From positions 6,166,501-6,230,500 of the forward strand of contig NZ_CP046703.1 of the NCBI RefSeq assembly GCF_009873495.1: 64,000 nt of DNA, read 5' to 3'. The position numbers and the translations under genes are program-made. Origin of the DNA: Nostoc sp. ATCC 53789 (GTDB taxonomy: Bacteria > Cyanobacteriota > Cyanobacteriia > Cyanobacteriales > Nostocaceae). Positions 16,707 to 24,314 of this stretch are shown one piece after another; the first letter of the stretch is position 1, and each line of letters starts with the position of its first letter. The notes under the pieces were generated by a model. The model did not search any database. It worked only from the letters and a program-made list of their open reading frames with translations, and had not been told where the DNA came from.

Positions 16707-17780
16707 ATGGCAAACGCACCGATACGATTATTAATAGCTGCCAGTGGGACTGGTGGACACTTGTTTCCAGCGATCGCACTGGCAGAAAAACTTCCAGATT
16801 ATCAAATCGAATGGCTGGGAGTACCCAATCGGCTAGAAACTCAACTTGTCCCTAAAGAGTATCCCTTGAATACTATTGCAGTTGAAGGGTTTCAGCAAGG
16901 GTTTGGACTCTCCTCGATTCGCATTTTGGCTAAACTCGCTGGTTCGATTATAGAAGTCAGACGAATTCTCAAACAGGGAAATTTTCAAGGGGTGTTTACC
17001 ACTGGGGGTTACATCGCCGGGCCAGCTGTCATTGCGGCACGTTCTCTTGGTTTACCCGTGGTTTTCCACGAATCTAACGCCTTACCAGGTAAAGTAACTC
17101 GCTTTTTTGGCCCTTGGTGTAGTGCGGTAGCCTTGGGATTTGAAGTAGCTGCTAAGTATTTGCCTCGTGCCAAAAATGTCTGTGTTGGTACTCCCGTGCG
17201 ATCGCAATTTCTCAACGGAGAAATTAATTCACCTCTGGATTTAGCCATTCCTGATGGTGTTCCCTTAATTGTCGTCTTTGGTGGTAGCCAAGGTGCAGTT
17301 GCGGTTAATAAGTTAGTGCGCGAATCTGCAAAGGCTTGGTTTGATGCTGGTGCTTATGTAGTACATTTAACTGGCGATCGCGATCCCGAAGCAGATAGTC
17401 TCAAACATCCGCAGTATATAGCCTTACCTTTTTACAACAATATGGCGGCGTTGTTGCAACGAGCAACTCTTGCCATTAGTCGTTCTGGTGCCGGTAGCTT
17501 GACAGAATTAGCAGTGTGCGGAACACCAGCAATTTTGATCCCTTACCCCTTTGCCGCAGAAGACCATCAATCTTACAATGCAGATGTATTTACCAAAGCT
17601 GGTGCGGCGTTAACACTGAAACAATCGGAGTTGACGGCGCAAGTATTGCAAAGTAATGTGTTGAATTTGTTGCAGTCACCGCAAGAGTTAGCAAAGATGG
17701 GGGAAAACGCTCATGTGCTCGCAGTTCCCGATAGTGCCGAAAAATTGGCGCAATTAGTGCGTGAGGTGGTAGAAACATAA
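16707..17780 (+). CDS. murG: MurG, UDP-GlcNAc:lipid I GlcNAc transferase
   Basis: A 357-residue GT-B glycosyltransferase that adds GlcNAc to lipid I, giving lipid II, at the inner face of the cytoplasmic membrane. The diagnostic blocks are present: ASGTGGHLFPAIALAEKL at the N-terminus, FHESNALPGKVTRFFG in the middle, VFGGSQGA as the linker loop, and SRSGAGSLTELAVCGTPAIL then PYPFAAEDHQ in the nucleotide-binding half. The frame opens with a TTG at 16704, but the ATG at 16707 is the better start. The next gene begins 38 bases downstream and also looks envelope-related. Confidence 0.97.
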   Translation: MANAPIRLLIAASGTGGHLFPAIALAEKLPDYQIEWLGVPNRLETQLVPKEYPLNTIAVEGFQQGFGLSSIRILAKLAGSIIEVRRILKQGNFQGVFTTGGYIAGPAVIAARSLGLPVVFHESNALPGKVTRFFGPWCSAVALGFEVAAKYLPRAKNVCVGTPVRSQFLNGEINSPLDLAIPDGVPLIVVFGGSQGAVAVNKLVRESAKAWFDAGAYVVHLTGDRDPEADSLKHPQYIALPFYNNMAALLQRATLAISRSGAGSLTELAVCGTPAILIPYPFAAEDHQSYNADVFTKAGAALTLKQSELTAQVLQSNVLNLLQSPQELAKMGENAHVLAVPDSAEKLAQLVREVVET

Positions 17781-17818
17781 CGTTGATTATTTAGTATTAG
17801 AAATTTACTTTCCAAGTT

Positions 17819-19135
17819 ATGAATATCTTATCCAGCCCAAAATTTCGCTTCACAGTAGGTTGTGCTGCCTTATTATTTGTCAGTTTAGCCAGTAGCCATC
17901 TATATACTCAGTCAAAAAATAAACAGCTAGCCCAACAAAATCAGCCCTTTACTCAGCAAGAAAATTCTGCCCCAGTTCCATCACAAATTTCCCTCACCGC
18001 AAATTTCCAAAATCCTTTTGTTGCTCAACAAATATCTAATGAAGTTATCGATAAGCAAAACGCTTTTTTACCTCAGCAGAATTTGCTAGCTGCATCTGCA
18101 CCCTATCCAGTTGTCGATGAGTTCAAGAAATATAAATTTAGTATTAATGGCAGCCAAGTTGTTACCCCAGGAAAACTGCCAAGTAGTAAGGTTAACTTCA
18201 ATCAAGGAGATTTATTAACTGTTCTCGTTAATACTAGAAAATATTTTCAAGATTATTCTTCGGAAGACCCAGATATTCTCCGTACAGGAATGCTTGCGAC
18301 TCAAGGAGTAACTATACCAGATGTTCTCAACACTTTGAATTTCATGATTGCTGTCTTAAAGGAGGATATTGCTAATAAGCGAGCTACTCGTTTGCAAGAT
18401 CCTAACTTTATCAATACCAATTTTCGAGTTATTAAATGGTCTCCCTATAACCCAAAGAACAAACAGCAAAAACAATTACGAATTACCAAATATGCTGTCT
18501 TTACTCATCCCGGTTCTCGGAAAAAAACCTCTACTTTTAATACACCAATTTATAGCTTAAAAGACAACGCTAATAACGATAAATTTTATACAAAATACAC
18601 CAAGCAGGATGTTTTGTCAGGTATTTATGAACCAGGTGGTAAAGAATTTGGAAAAGTTACCAGTCTCGCTTATCTAACCAGAGATGGTTTAGAAGAAGCA
18701 ATTATGGAAGGAACAATACTGATTAATTTTACAGATGGTTATAAGGCATTTTTTAATGTAGACAGAAATAATGGAATGTCTTATATTCGCGGATTGAAGG
18801 CGACAGCACAAAAACGTTATTGGTATTTTAGAGAAGTTGATGCTATTAAAGGCTATGGATATAAAATAGATGCAAAAATTTCTATCAAACCCGGAGTCAC
18901 TTTTGCTGGAGATGTTTTGAATATTGGTTTAGGTAAAGTGGTTGTAATTGAGCATACTCAAGGTGGTCGCAAACATCTGCGAATGGGAGTAATTGCCGAT
19001 ACAGGTGGAGCCTTTTTACCCAATCTTTATCAGCTAGATTTTTTGGCAGGTATATTTAATAATAAAAAAGAATTTGGTCAGAAAATCAGCCAATTGCCTG
19101 ATTATGCTACAGCATATTTTTTAGTCAAAAAGTAA
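17819..19135 (+). CDS. Exported protein with a 3D/MltA-like C-terminal domain
   Basis: A 438-residue protein with a signal-type N-terminus (FTVGCAALLFVSLASSHLYT) followed by a Gln/Asn-rich linker. The last ~80 residues (VVVIEHTQGGRKHLRMGVIA, then DTGGAF and a YQLDFLAG strand) resemble the double-psi barrel 3D domain of lytic transglycosylases, in which DTGGA carries catalytic acid residues. The middle region is unassigned. It follows murG by 38 bases on the same strand, consistent with a peptidoglycan-remodelling role, but the family assignment rests on one motif. Confidence 0.6.
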   Translation: MNILSSPKFRFTVGCAALLFVSLASSHLYTQSKNKQLAQQNQPFTQQENSAPVPSQISLTANFQNPFVAQQISNEVIDKQNAFLPQQNLLAASAPYPVVDEFKKYKFSINGSQVVTPGKLPSSKVNFNQGDLLTVLVNTRKYFQDYSSEDPDILRTGMLATQGVTIPDVLNTLNFMIAVLKEDIANKRATRLQDPNFINTNFRVIKWSPYNPKNKQQKQLRITKYAVFTHPGSRKKTSTFNTPIYSLKDNANNDKFYTKYTKQDVLSGIYEPGGKEFGKVTSLAYLTRDGLEEAIMEGTILINFTDGYKAFFNVDRNNGMSYIRGLKATAQKRYWYFREVDAIKGYGYKIDAKISIKPGVTFAGDVLNIGLGKVVVIEHTQGGRKHLRMGVIADTGGAFLPNLYQLDFLAGIFNNKKEFGQKISQLPDYATAYFLVKK

Positions 19136-19184
19136 GGGAATTTAGAAAAATAGATTATCCAGTAGCGATCGCCCTAGATCACAA

Positions 19185-19250
19185 AGACGCGATAAATCGC
19201 CGTCTTTACGATAATCATTCCTTTGTAGAGACGGCGATTTATCGCGTCTC
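19185..19250. repeat. Two copies of the AGACGGCGATTTATCGCGTCT hairpin repeat
   Basis: Bases 19185-19209 (agacgcgataaatcgccgtc) and 19225-19250 (gtagagacggcgatttatcg, cgtctc) are opposite-facing copies of the hairpin also found at 14399-14424. They lie between two converging genes and could fold as one larger structure or serve as a transcription end. Confidence 0.6.
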
Positions 19251-19332
19251 TTGCCTTAACCAAACCGTATTGATACCGCTACTATAATTAATTTAAAGGC
19301 TAAAATCACGAATTACGAATTATTTAAATTGG

Positions 19333-19989
19333 CTAATTCAAATAGGATAAATATGTATTTGCCCAAATCGCCGCTTGAGTGCGATCGCGCAGATTTAACG
19401 TGTTTAAAATATTTGTCACATGATTTTTTACCGTCCCCTCAGAAATGTAGAGTTCTTGAGCAATTTCTCGGTTACTAGCACCTGTAGCAATTAACCGCAA
19501 AACCTCTTTTTCTCTAGGCGTAAGTTCAGTTAAAGTAGATGGTACAGGTGTTGAATGGATTGGTGTACCATTAGAAAACTGAGTTAACAGCTTTTTAACT
19601 ATACCTGGGCCTAATTGGGTATATCCTTTATAAACAGCACGAATCGCAACAGCTAATTCTTCTGAGGGCGTATCTTTTAATAAATAACCCATTGCCCCAT
19701 TTTGTAATGCTGCTGATACATATTCATCATCATCAAAAGTCGTCAGTACTAAAATTTTAGTTTTAGGAAAACGTTTTTGAATTTCTTTCGTCGCTGCAAC
19801 TCCATCCATAATAGGCATTCTGATATCTAGCAATACTACATCAGGTTGAAATTCAGCGACCAAATTAATTGCCTGTTCACCATTTTCTGCTTCTCCCACG
19901 ATCTCTAAATCTGGTTCTAATTCTAATAATGCTCTTAATCCTTGACGAATTAAACCTTGATCATCTACTAACAATACTTTAATCATCAT
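19333..19989 (-). CDS. NarL/FixJ-type response regulator
   Basis: A 218-residue regulator: receiver domain with DDQG acidic pair, phospho-acceptor Asp55 in VVLLDIRMP and Lys in GYLLKDTP, then a LuxR-type helix-turn-helix (LTPREKEVLRLIATGASNRE onward). The upstream kinase gene ends inside its start codon region (TGA overlapping ATG, four bases shared), a translational coupling that identifies its partner. Confidence 0.93.
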   Translation of the reverse strand: MMIKVLLVDDQGLIRQGLRALLELEPDLEIVGEAENGEQAINLVAEFQPDVVLLDIRMPIMDGVAATKEIQKRFPKTKILVLTTFDDDEYVSAALQNGAMGYLLKDTPSEELAVAIRAVYKGYTQLGPGIVKKLLTQFSNGTPIHSTPVPSTLTELTPREKEVLRLIATGASNREIAQELYISEGTVKNHVTNILNTLNLRDRTQAAIWANTYLSYLN

Positions 19990-21251
19990 CTCAACCTCAT
20001 TAAGGGAATATTAACTGTAATTTTGCAACCGGAACCAGGAGTGCTATTAATATTAAAGTCACCTCCTAATGCTAAAGTGCGATCGCGCATACTATGAAGT
20101 CCAAAACCAGTAGTATTTTGCCCTAAATCAAAACCTCTACCGTTATCCTGAATTATCAATCGCAAATTTCCTCTGATCGTAGCGAGTTCCAGTTTAACCT
20201 CGGTCGCATAAGCATATTTAGTTATATTGGTCAAAGATTCTTGAGTAATTCGGTAAATAGCAGTGTTGATTTCAGGTGGTAGAGGATATTCGAGGTTGAT
20301 TTGGCAAATTGGTAAAATGCCATTGGAGCGATGAAAATTTTCTGCAAGGCTAGCAATCGCACGTTCTAAAGATTGCTCTTGTAAAGGATTAGAACGCATA
20401 GTAGAAACAGATTGGCGGACATCTTTTAGTGCTTTTGAACCTAATTCCTTTGCTGTTGCTAGAAATGTTTCAGCCTTACCTGGGTTAGATTGCCATAGTT
20501 TTAAAGCAGTTTCTAATTGCAGATTTAAAGCAGTGAGAGAATGTCCTAATGAATCATGAATTTCACGAGCAATGCGGTTACGTTCTTCTAAGGTAGCTTG
20601 ATTTTCAATCCGCATCGCATATTCACGGAGTTTTTCATTAGCGATCGCTAGCTTTTCTCGACTGTGCCGTTCAGATAATACCGCATTCATCATTAACAAC
20701 ACAAAAACCAAACTCAAACCAAATACTAGCGACCAATTCAAGGTAAGAAATCGAAATTTTTCTTGTGCTTGTGATGATGCTTGTAAATTGAACAGTTGGT
20801 ATTTTAGTTGTGTCGTAAATAGAAATAATGCAAAGGATAGAGATGTAACAAATAAACGCCCCGGCAAGTTAAAGATTAGGCAACTTCGAGTAACTAAAAT
20901 TATATAAAGGAAAGGAAAAAGACGAGCAAATCTTTCACCAAACAGCCCAGTTATTAAAATTAATAAAATTTCAATAACTGTGTATATCACCTTATAAGTC
21001 TGGCTACTTCTGGGTAATCTTAAGCCCATTAATGCAAAAAGAATCAAACTATAAATCGATAGTTCAGGTAATAAATTACAAATTGACAAGTCTGGAAATA
21101 AACTACAGATTGTTAGTTCTGGAAGTTTAGGACGAAATCTCCGTAAGGGAGGTGGTATAACTGCTGTCAATGCAGTGATTGCCAGTAGTATCCACTCCAG
21201 ATAAAGTAGAGATGGAAAAGGATGTTTTTTAATTTGAATTGGATAATTCAT
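19986..21251 (-). CDS. Membrane histidine kinase (HisKA_3 type)
   Basis: A 421-residue kinase. The N-terminal ~190 residues contain about five or six hydrophobic helices without an extracytoplasmic domain, resembling DesK-like sensors. The core has TLEERNRIAREIHDSLGHSL with phospho-acceptor His232 and an HATPase_c module (YRITQESLTNITKYAYA, IIQDNGRGFDLG, GFGLHSMRDR). It overlaps the NarL-type regulator by four bases. The leucine- and proline-rich segment at residues 43-70 contains three near copies of a PELxICSLxP-like unit. The stimulus is unknown; a membrane-state or temperature sensor is only a guess from the topology. Confidence 0.9.
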   Translation of the reverse strand: MNYPIQIKKHPFPSLLYLEWILLAITALTAVIPPPLRRFRPKLPELTICSLFPDLSICNLLPELSIYSLILFALMGLRLPRSSQTYKVIYTVIEILLILITGLFGERFARLFPFLYIILVTRSCLIFNLPGRLFVTSLSFALFLFTTQLKYQLFNLQASSQAQEKFRFLTLNWSLVFGLSLVFVLLMMNAVLSERHSREKLAIANEKLREYAMRIENQATLEERNRIAREIHDSLGHSLTALNLQLETALKLWQSNPGKAETFLATAKELGSKALKDVRQSVSTMRSNPLQEQSLERAIASLAENFHRSNGILPICQINLEYPLPPEINTAIYRITQESLTNITKYAYATEVKLELATIRGNLRLIIQDNGRGFDLGQNTTGFGLHSMRDRTLALGGDFNINSTPGSGCKITVNIPLMRLR

Positions 21252-21627
21252 TGTGGTTTATCTCAAATTATGAATAAATTACAATTTTGGAGGTAAAAGT
21301 TAAAAAGGAAGAATTAAAATTTTGAATATTTAAGTGTGGATTTCGCAACTTCAACTTTTAGTTAAGTCAAAAATTGATAGTAAAAGTGGTCTAGGTAAAA
21401 ATATACAATCAGCTAAATAAGGATTTGCAAATCAATCATCATAGAAATGTTCATCATTTATAATATATAACTCCTAATTTCCAACTCCTAACTATTTATT
21501 GTTAATCAAATTTGTCAAAATTCAATCATGACTAAAGTCATGGGTAGAACCATGACTTTCTCCTCATGTAACTAGTAAAGATAAGTTCTTATGATGGTGA
21601 CAACCAACCAGGAAAAACCCACAAGAA

Positions 21628-22146
21628 ATGAAACTCAAAGCATTATCGCTAGTCGCTGGAGCCATCGCCCTTACTTTAAGCGCAACCTCCTTTGCTGTTA
21701 CCGCCCAAACAGCCTCTCCTTCACCCTTGTTGCTGGCACAAACTCCACAAAAAGAAAGGGGCCCTTGGAAGGAATTAAATCTAACAGATACCCAAAAAAC
21801 CCAAATTCAGGCAATTCGCCGCGATAGCCGAGCCAAATTTGAAGCAGTTTTGACCCCAGAACAAAAGGCAAAATTAGAAGCAGCTAAACAAGCGCGTCGG
21901 GCTGAGTGGCAAGCGCGTAAGGCTCAGGGTCAAACAGGTCAAGGTCAACGCCAACCAGGTCAACGTCGAGGAAAGGGTGGTTATGCTGACTTAAATCTGA
22001 CTGAAGCACAGAAAACCCAAATGCGACAAATTCGGGAATCTGAGAAACAACAGATTCAAGCAATCTTAACCCCTGAACAGCGCCAAAAAATAGAGCAATA
22101 TCGTCAAAACGCTCCTTCTCGTCGTCAACAAGGTAATCCTCAATAA
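21628..22146 (+). CDS. Exported Spy/CpxP-like LTxxQ protein
   Basis: A 172-residue protein with a signal peptide (MKLKALSLVAGAIALTLSAT, cleavage near TAQTA). The mature part has repeated LTxxQ-type motifs: LNLTDTQKTQIQ, LTPEQKAKLE, LNLTEAQKTQMRQ and LTPEQRQKIE, in two helical blocks separated by a Gly/Gln/Arg-rich spacer. Periplasmic LTxxQ proteins act as ATP-independent chaperones or stress sensors. The start with the signal peptide is at 21628; an overlapping frame beginning at 21591 is a shadow. Confidence 0.8.
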   Translation: MKLKALSLVAGAIALTLSATSFAVTAQTASPSPLLLAQTPQKERGPWKELNLTDTQKTQIQAIRRDSRAKFEAVLTPEQKAKLEAAKQARRAEWQARKAQGQTGQGQRQPGQRRGKGGYADLNLTEAQKTQMRQIRESEKQQIQAILTPEQRQKIEQYRQNAPSRRQQGNPQ

Positions 22147-22209
22147 TAATCTTTTAAAAAAAAATAATTTTGAGATGGGCAACATTGCCCATTTCATCCA
22201 AAATAAATT

Positions 22210-22731
22210 ATGATGCAACCCTTGGTCGCTTCTCCAAATCCCGCTCCTCACCTGCAACAGGTTTTAGATTTAATCGATCGCATTGCTGTAGCACAAGGGC
22301 AAGATGTTCCCCAAATTGTGGAAATAGAAAAATTACGTTTCCTCCCTACTGACACTTTTGGCAGAACTTGGGCAGATTTCCTCAATGAACACAATTTCCA
22401 ACCCTTTACAACTGGTAGCCGTCGTAAACAACTACATGATGGAATTCACGTTCTTACAGGCTATGGTGCTGACTTAATTGGTGAAGCAGAAGTACAGGCA
22501 TTCTTATTAGGAACAAAATTTAGCATAACTAATTTGATGTTGGGATTAGGACTGTTGCGAGTCATTCATAAAAGCCTAAATTCTCGACAACAATTTAGCT
22601 GGGCCAGACTCTGGCAAGCGTACCAACGCGGTTGTAATTCTCAATTTGACCCAGATACTTGGCAACCAGAATTACTATGGCACTTACCGTTGACTAATGT
22701 TCAGTCCTTATTTTCCATAGTCAAAAATTAA
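22210..22731 (+). CDS. Coq4-family protein
   Basis: A 173-residue protein with the Coq4 signature HDGIHVLTGYGADLIGE, which fits the family's HDxxHx(11)E metal motif exactly, preceded by FGRTWADFLNEHNFQPF. In eukaryotes and proteobacteria Coq4 functions in ubiquinone biosynthesis; cyanobacteria make plastoquinone instead, so a quinone-related role here is inference. The start at 22210 has an upstream ATG candidate at 22170 in another frame that I reject. Confidence 0.82.
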   Translation: MMQPLVASPNPAPHLQQVLDLIDRIAVAQGQDVPQIVEIEKLRFLPTDTFGRTWADFLNEHNFQPFTTGSRRKQLHDGIHVLTGYGADLIGEAEVQAFLLGTKFSITNLMLGLGLLRVIHKSLNSRQQFSWARLWQAYQRGCNSQFDPDTWQPELLWHLPLTNVQSLFSIVKN

Positions 22732-23126
22732 CAAGCTTCTTGCAGAAGATGCGGAAAGGGGAAAAACTTCATCCCCTTTCCCTTTCCCTATTTTAAGACT
22801 ACCCCTTTCAAGGTGCGTAAAAATTTTGGTAGATAGATTCCTCTTTAAGCTCTATACTCTGTGTCCTCTGCGCCTCTGTGGTTAGAAAAAATACTTTTAA
22901 CCCGCAGAGGCACAGAGAACGCTGAGAAAAAATAAGAGATTTTACGAGTAACTTGAAAGGGCTAATTTTAAGACTTACCATTGACAGGAAAGTCTAAATA
23001 TGGGTGATTTGAAAAACCACATCGTAGGGGTAATTCATGAATTGCCCCTACGACAGATGCCCGATTTACTAGACTTTCAAGATAGTTATGAGTTATGAGT
23101 TAATCAAAACTCCTCGCTTGATTAAG
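22732..23126. other. Intergenic repeats (CTCTGCGCCTCTGTGG hairpin; GTAGGGGYAATTCATGAATT hairpin)
   Basis: This interval contains an imperfect hairpin built from cctctgcgcctctgtggtta and its inverted partner aacccgcagaggcacagag (22865-22920). At 23024-23052 there is a palindrome, gtaggggtaattcatgaatt followed by gcccctac. Related copies of the first are at 15700-15725, 33743-33778 and 44930-44960, of the second at 24028-24056 and 41177-41208. No gene is apparent. Confidence 0.55.
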
Positions 23127-23369
23127 ATGTCTCAAGAATTTGCAATTGGTAGTAAAGTTCGTGTTGTGGCACTACCACCCTTCGTCAAAACTGCTGAACC
23201 TATGCCCATGCTGCGCCCCCCTGATGTTATTCACATTGGCGAAGAAGGTATAGTCCTTGACCGCCGTCCCGGTGGATATTGGGGTATTCGCTTCACTAAG
23301 GGAGCTTTTCTCTTAGATAGCCAATACATCGAAAGCATAGATAAACCTAGCGAATCTGACTCTAAGTGA
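23127..23369 (+). CDS. sipA: SipA, NblS-interacting regulatory protein
   Basis: An 80-residue protein (DUF3148) reading MSQEFAIGSKVRVVALPPF at the start, then MLRPPDVIHIGEEGIVLDRR and PGGYWGIRFTKGAFLLDSQY, which I recognise as the cyanobacterial SipA family. SipA binds the histidine kinase NblS (Hik33) and stimulates its activity in high-light and nutrient-stress signalling. The frame is open from 23088, but the ATG at 23127 gives the family-sized protein with a charged/aliphatic start typical for it. Confidence 0.9.
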   Translation: MSQEFAIGSKVRVVALPPFVKTAEPMPMLRPPDVIHIGEEGIVLDRRPGGYWGIRFTKGAFLLDSQYIESIDKPSESDSK

Positions 23370-23426
23370 TATTTGGAGCGACTAAGAATTGTAAACTTGT
23401 GTAAAGTTGTAATTCTGGTTTGCGCC

Positions 23427-23984
23427 ATGATTTCCCGCCGCACTTTTTTAAACATATTATTTGCCAGCTGTATTTCTTTCATCAGCTGGCTGAACTTTAT
23501 ACCTGCTGCTGATGCCCTTGGTGGTAAACTTCCGGCAATTAATCAACCCGCACCAGAGTTTACTTTGCCAACTAACACAGGTGATGGCAAAATTTCCCTC
23601 TCTGACTTGCGCGGTAAGTGGCTAGTTCTCTACTTTTATCCTAAAGACTTCACCTCTGGTTGTACTATAGAGGCTCGCCGTTTTCAGCAAGACTTACCCC
23701 AATACCTCGAAAAAAATGCCCAGATTATTGGCGTAAGTGCTGATGATATTGATTCTCACGCCAAATTTTGTGATTCTGAGGGACTAAAATTCCCACTTTT
23801 AGCTGACACTGATGGTTCAGTGAGTAAAGCTTACGGTTCGTGGCTCGGCTTCTTATCGATGCGCCATAGTTTTATCATTGATCCTCAAGGTGTTTTGCGC
23901 GAGACTTTTGTCAAAGTCAACCCAACTGTTCATAGTTCAGAAGTGCTGGCACGATTAGAAAAGTTACAGTCTACAGCTTCTTAG
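23427..23984 (+). CDS. Exported PrxQ/BCP-type peroxiredoxin
   Basis: A 185-residue thiol peroxidase with a signal sequence (MISRRTFLNILFASCISFIS; the RR start could be Tat-type). It has PAPEFTLPTNTGDGKISLSD, then YPKDFTSGCTIEARRF with the peroxidatic Cys, and RHSFIIDPQG. The usual PrxQ resolving Cys five residues after the peroxidatic one is replaced by Arg; another Cys, in AKFCDSEGLKFPLLAD, sits where some PrxQ proteins carry an alternative resolving Cys. It would reduce peroxides in the lumen or periplasm. The frame opens earlier at a TTG (23373), but the ATG at 23427 starts the signal peptide. Confidence 0.88.
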   Translation: MISRRTFLNILFASCISFISWLNFIPAADALGGKLPAINQPAPEFTLPTNTGDGKISLSDLRGKWLVLYFYPKDFTSGCTIEARRFQQDLPQYLEKNAQIIGVSADDIDSHAKFCDSEGLKFPLLADTDGSVSKAYGSWLGFLSMRHSFIIDPQGVLRETFVKVNPTVHSSEVLARLEKLQSTAS

Positions 23985-24137
23985 ATTTCAATAAACGTTA
24001 GTTCGGCGAAGGTAAATAGACCACGCTGTAGGGGCAATTCACGAATTGCTCTTACAACAGATGTGCTTCAAATACATGAAAACTGCTGTAACCCAAGCGT
24101 ATTGTCTCTTATTCCTAAAAATTAATGGGACAGCCCA

Positions 24138-24261
24138 CTAGTAGTCTGTCCCATTAATTTTGCTAGGTTTGTAGTAAGCACTTTAGTGCTTGAATATTTG
24201 AGGACTAAAGTCCTCACTACAAGCGTATTTACCCCTCAAATTTAATGGGACAGACCACTAG
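24138..24261. mobile_element. MITE, TAGTGGTCTGTC family, copy 1 (with a nested extra end)
   Basis: A 124-base element bounded by ctagtagtctgtcccattaa and taatgggacagaccactag. It contains an internal inverted pair around the ggactaaagtcc motif. Bases 24121-24141 add a further outward-facing end (attaatgggacagcccacta), so this copy abuts the end of another, mostly lost element. Related copies are at 41921-42042 and 59142-59263. No coding capacity. Confidence 0.7.
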
Positions 24262-24314
24262 ATACTTGTTATCTGATCCTTTAAAACACACAAAAAATTG
24301 AATCAATCCTCTCT

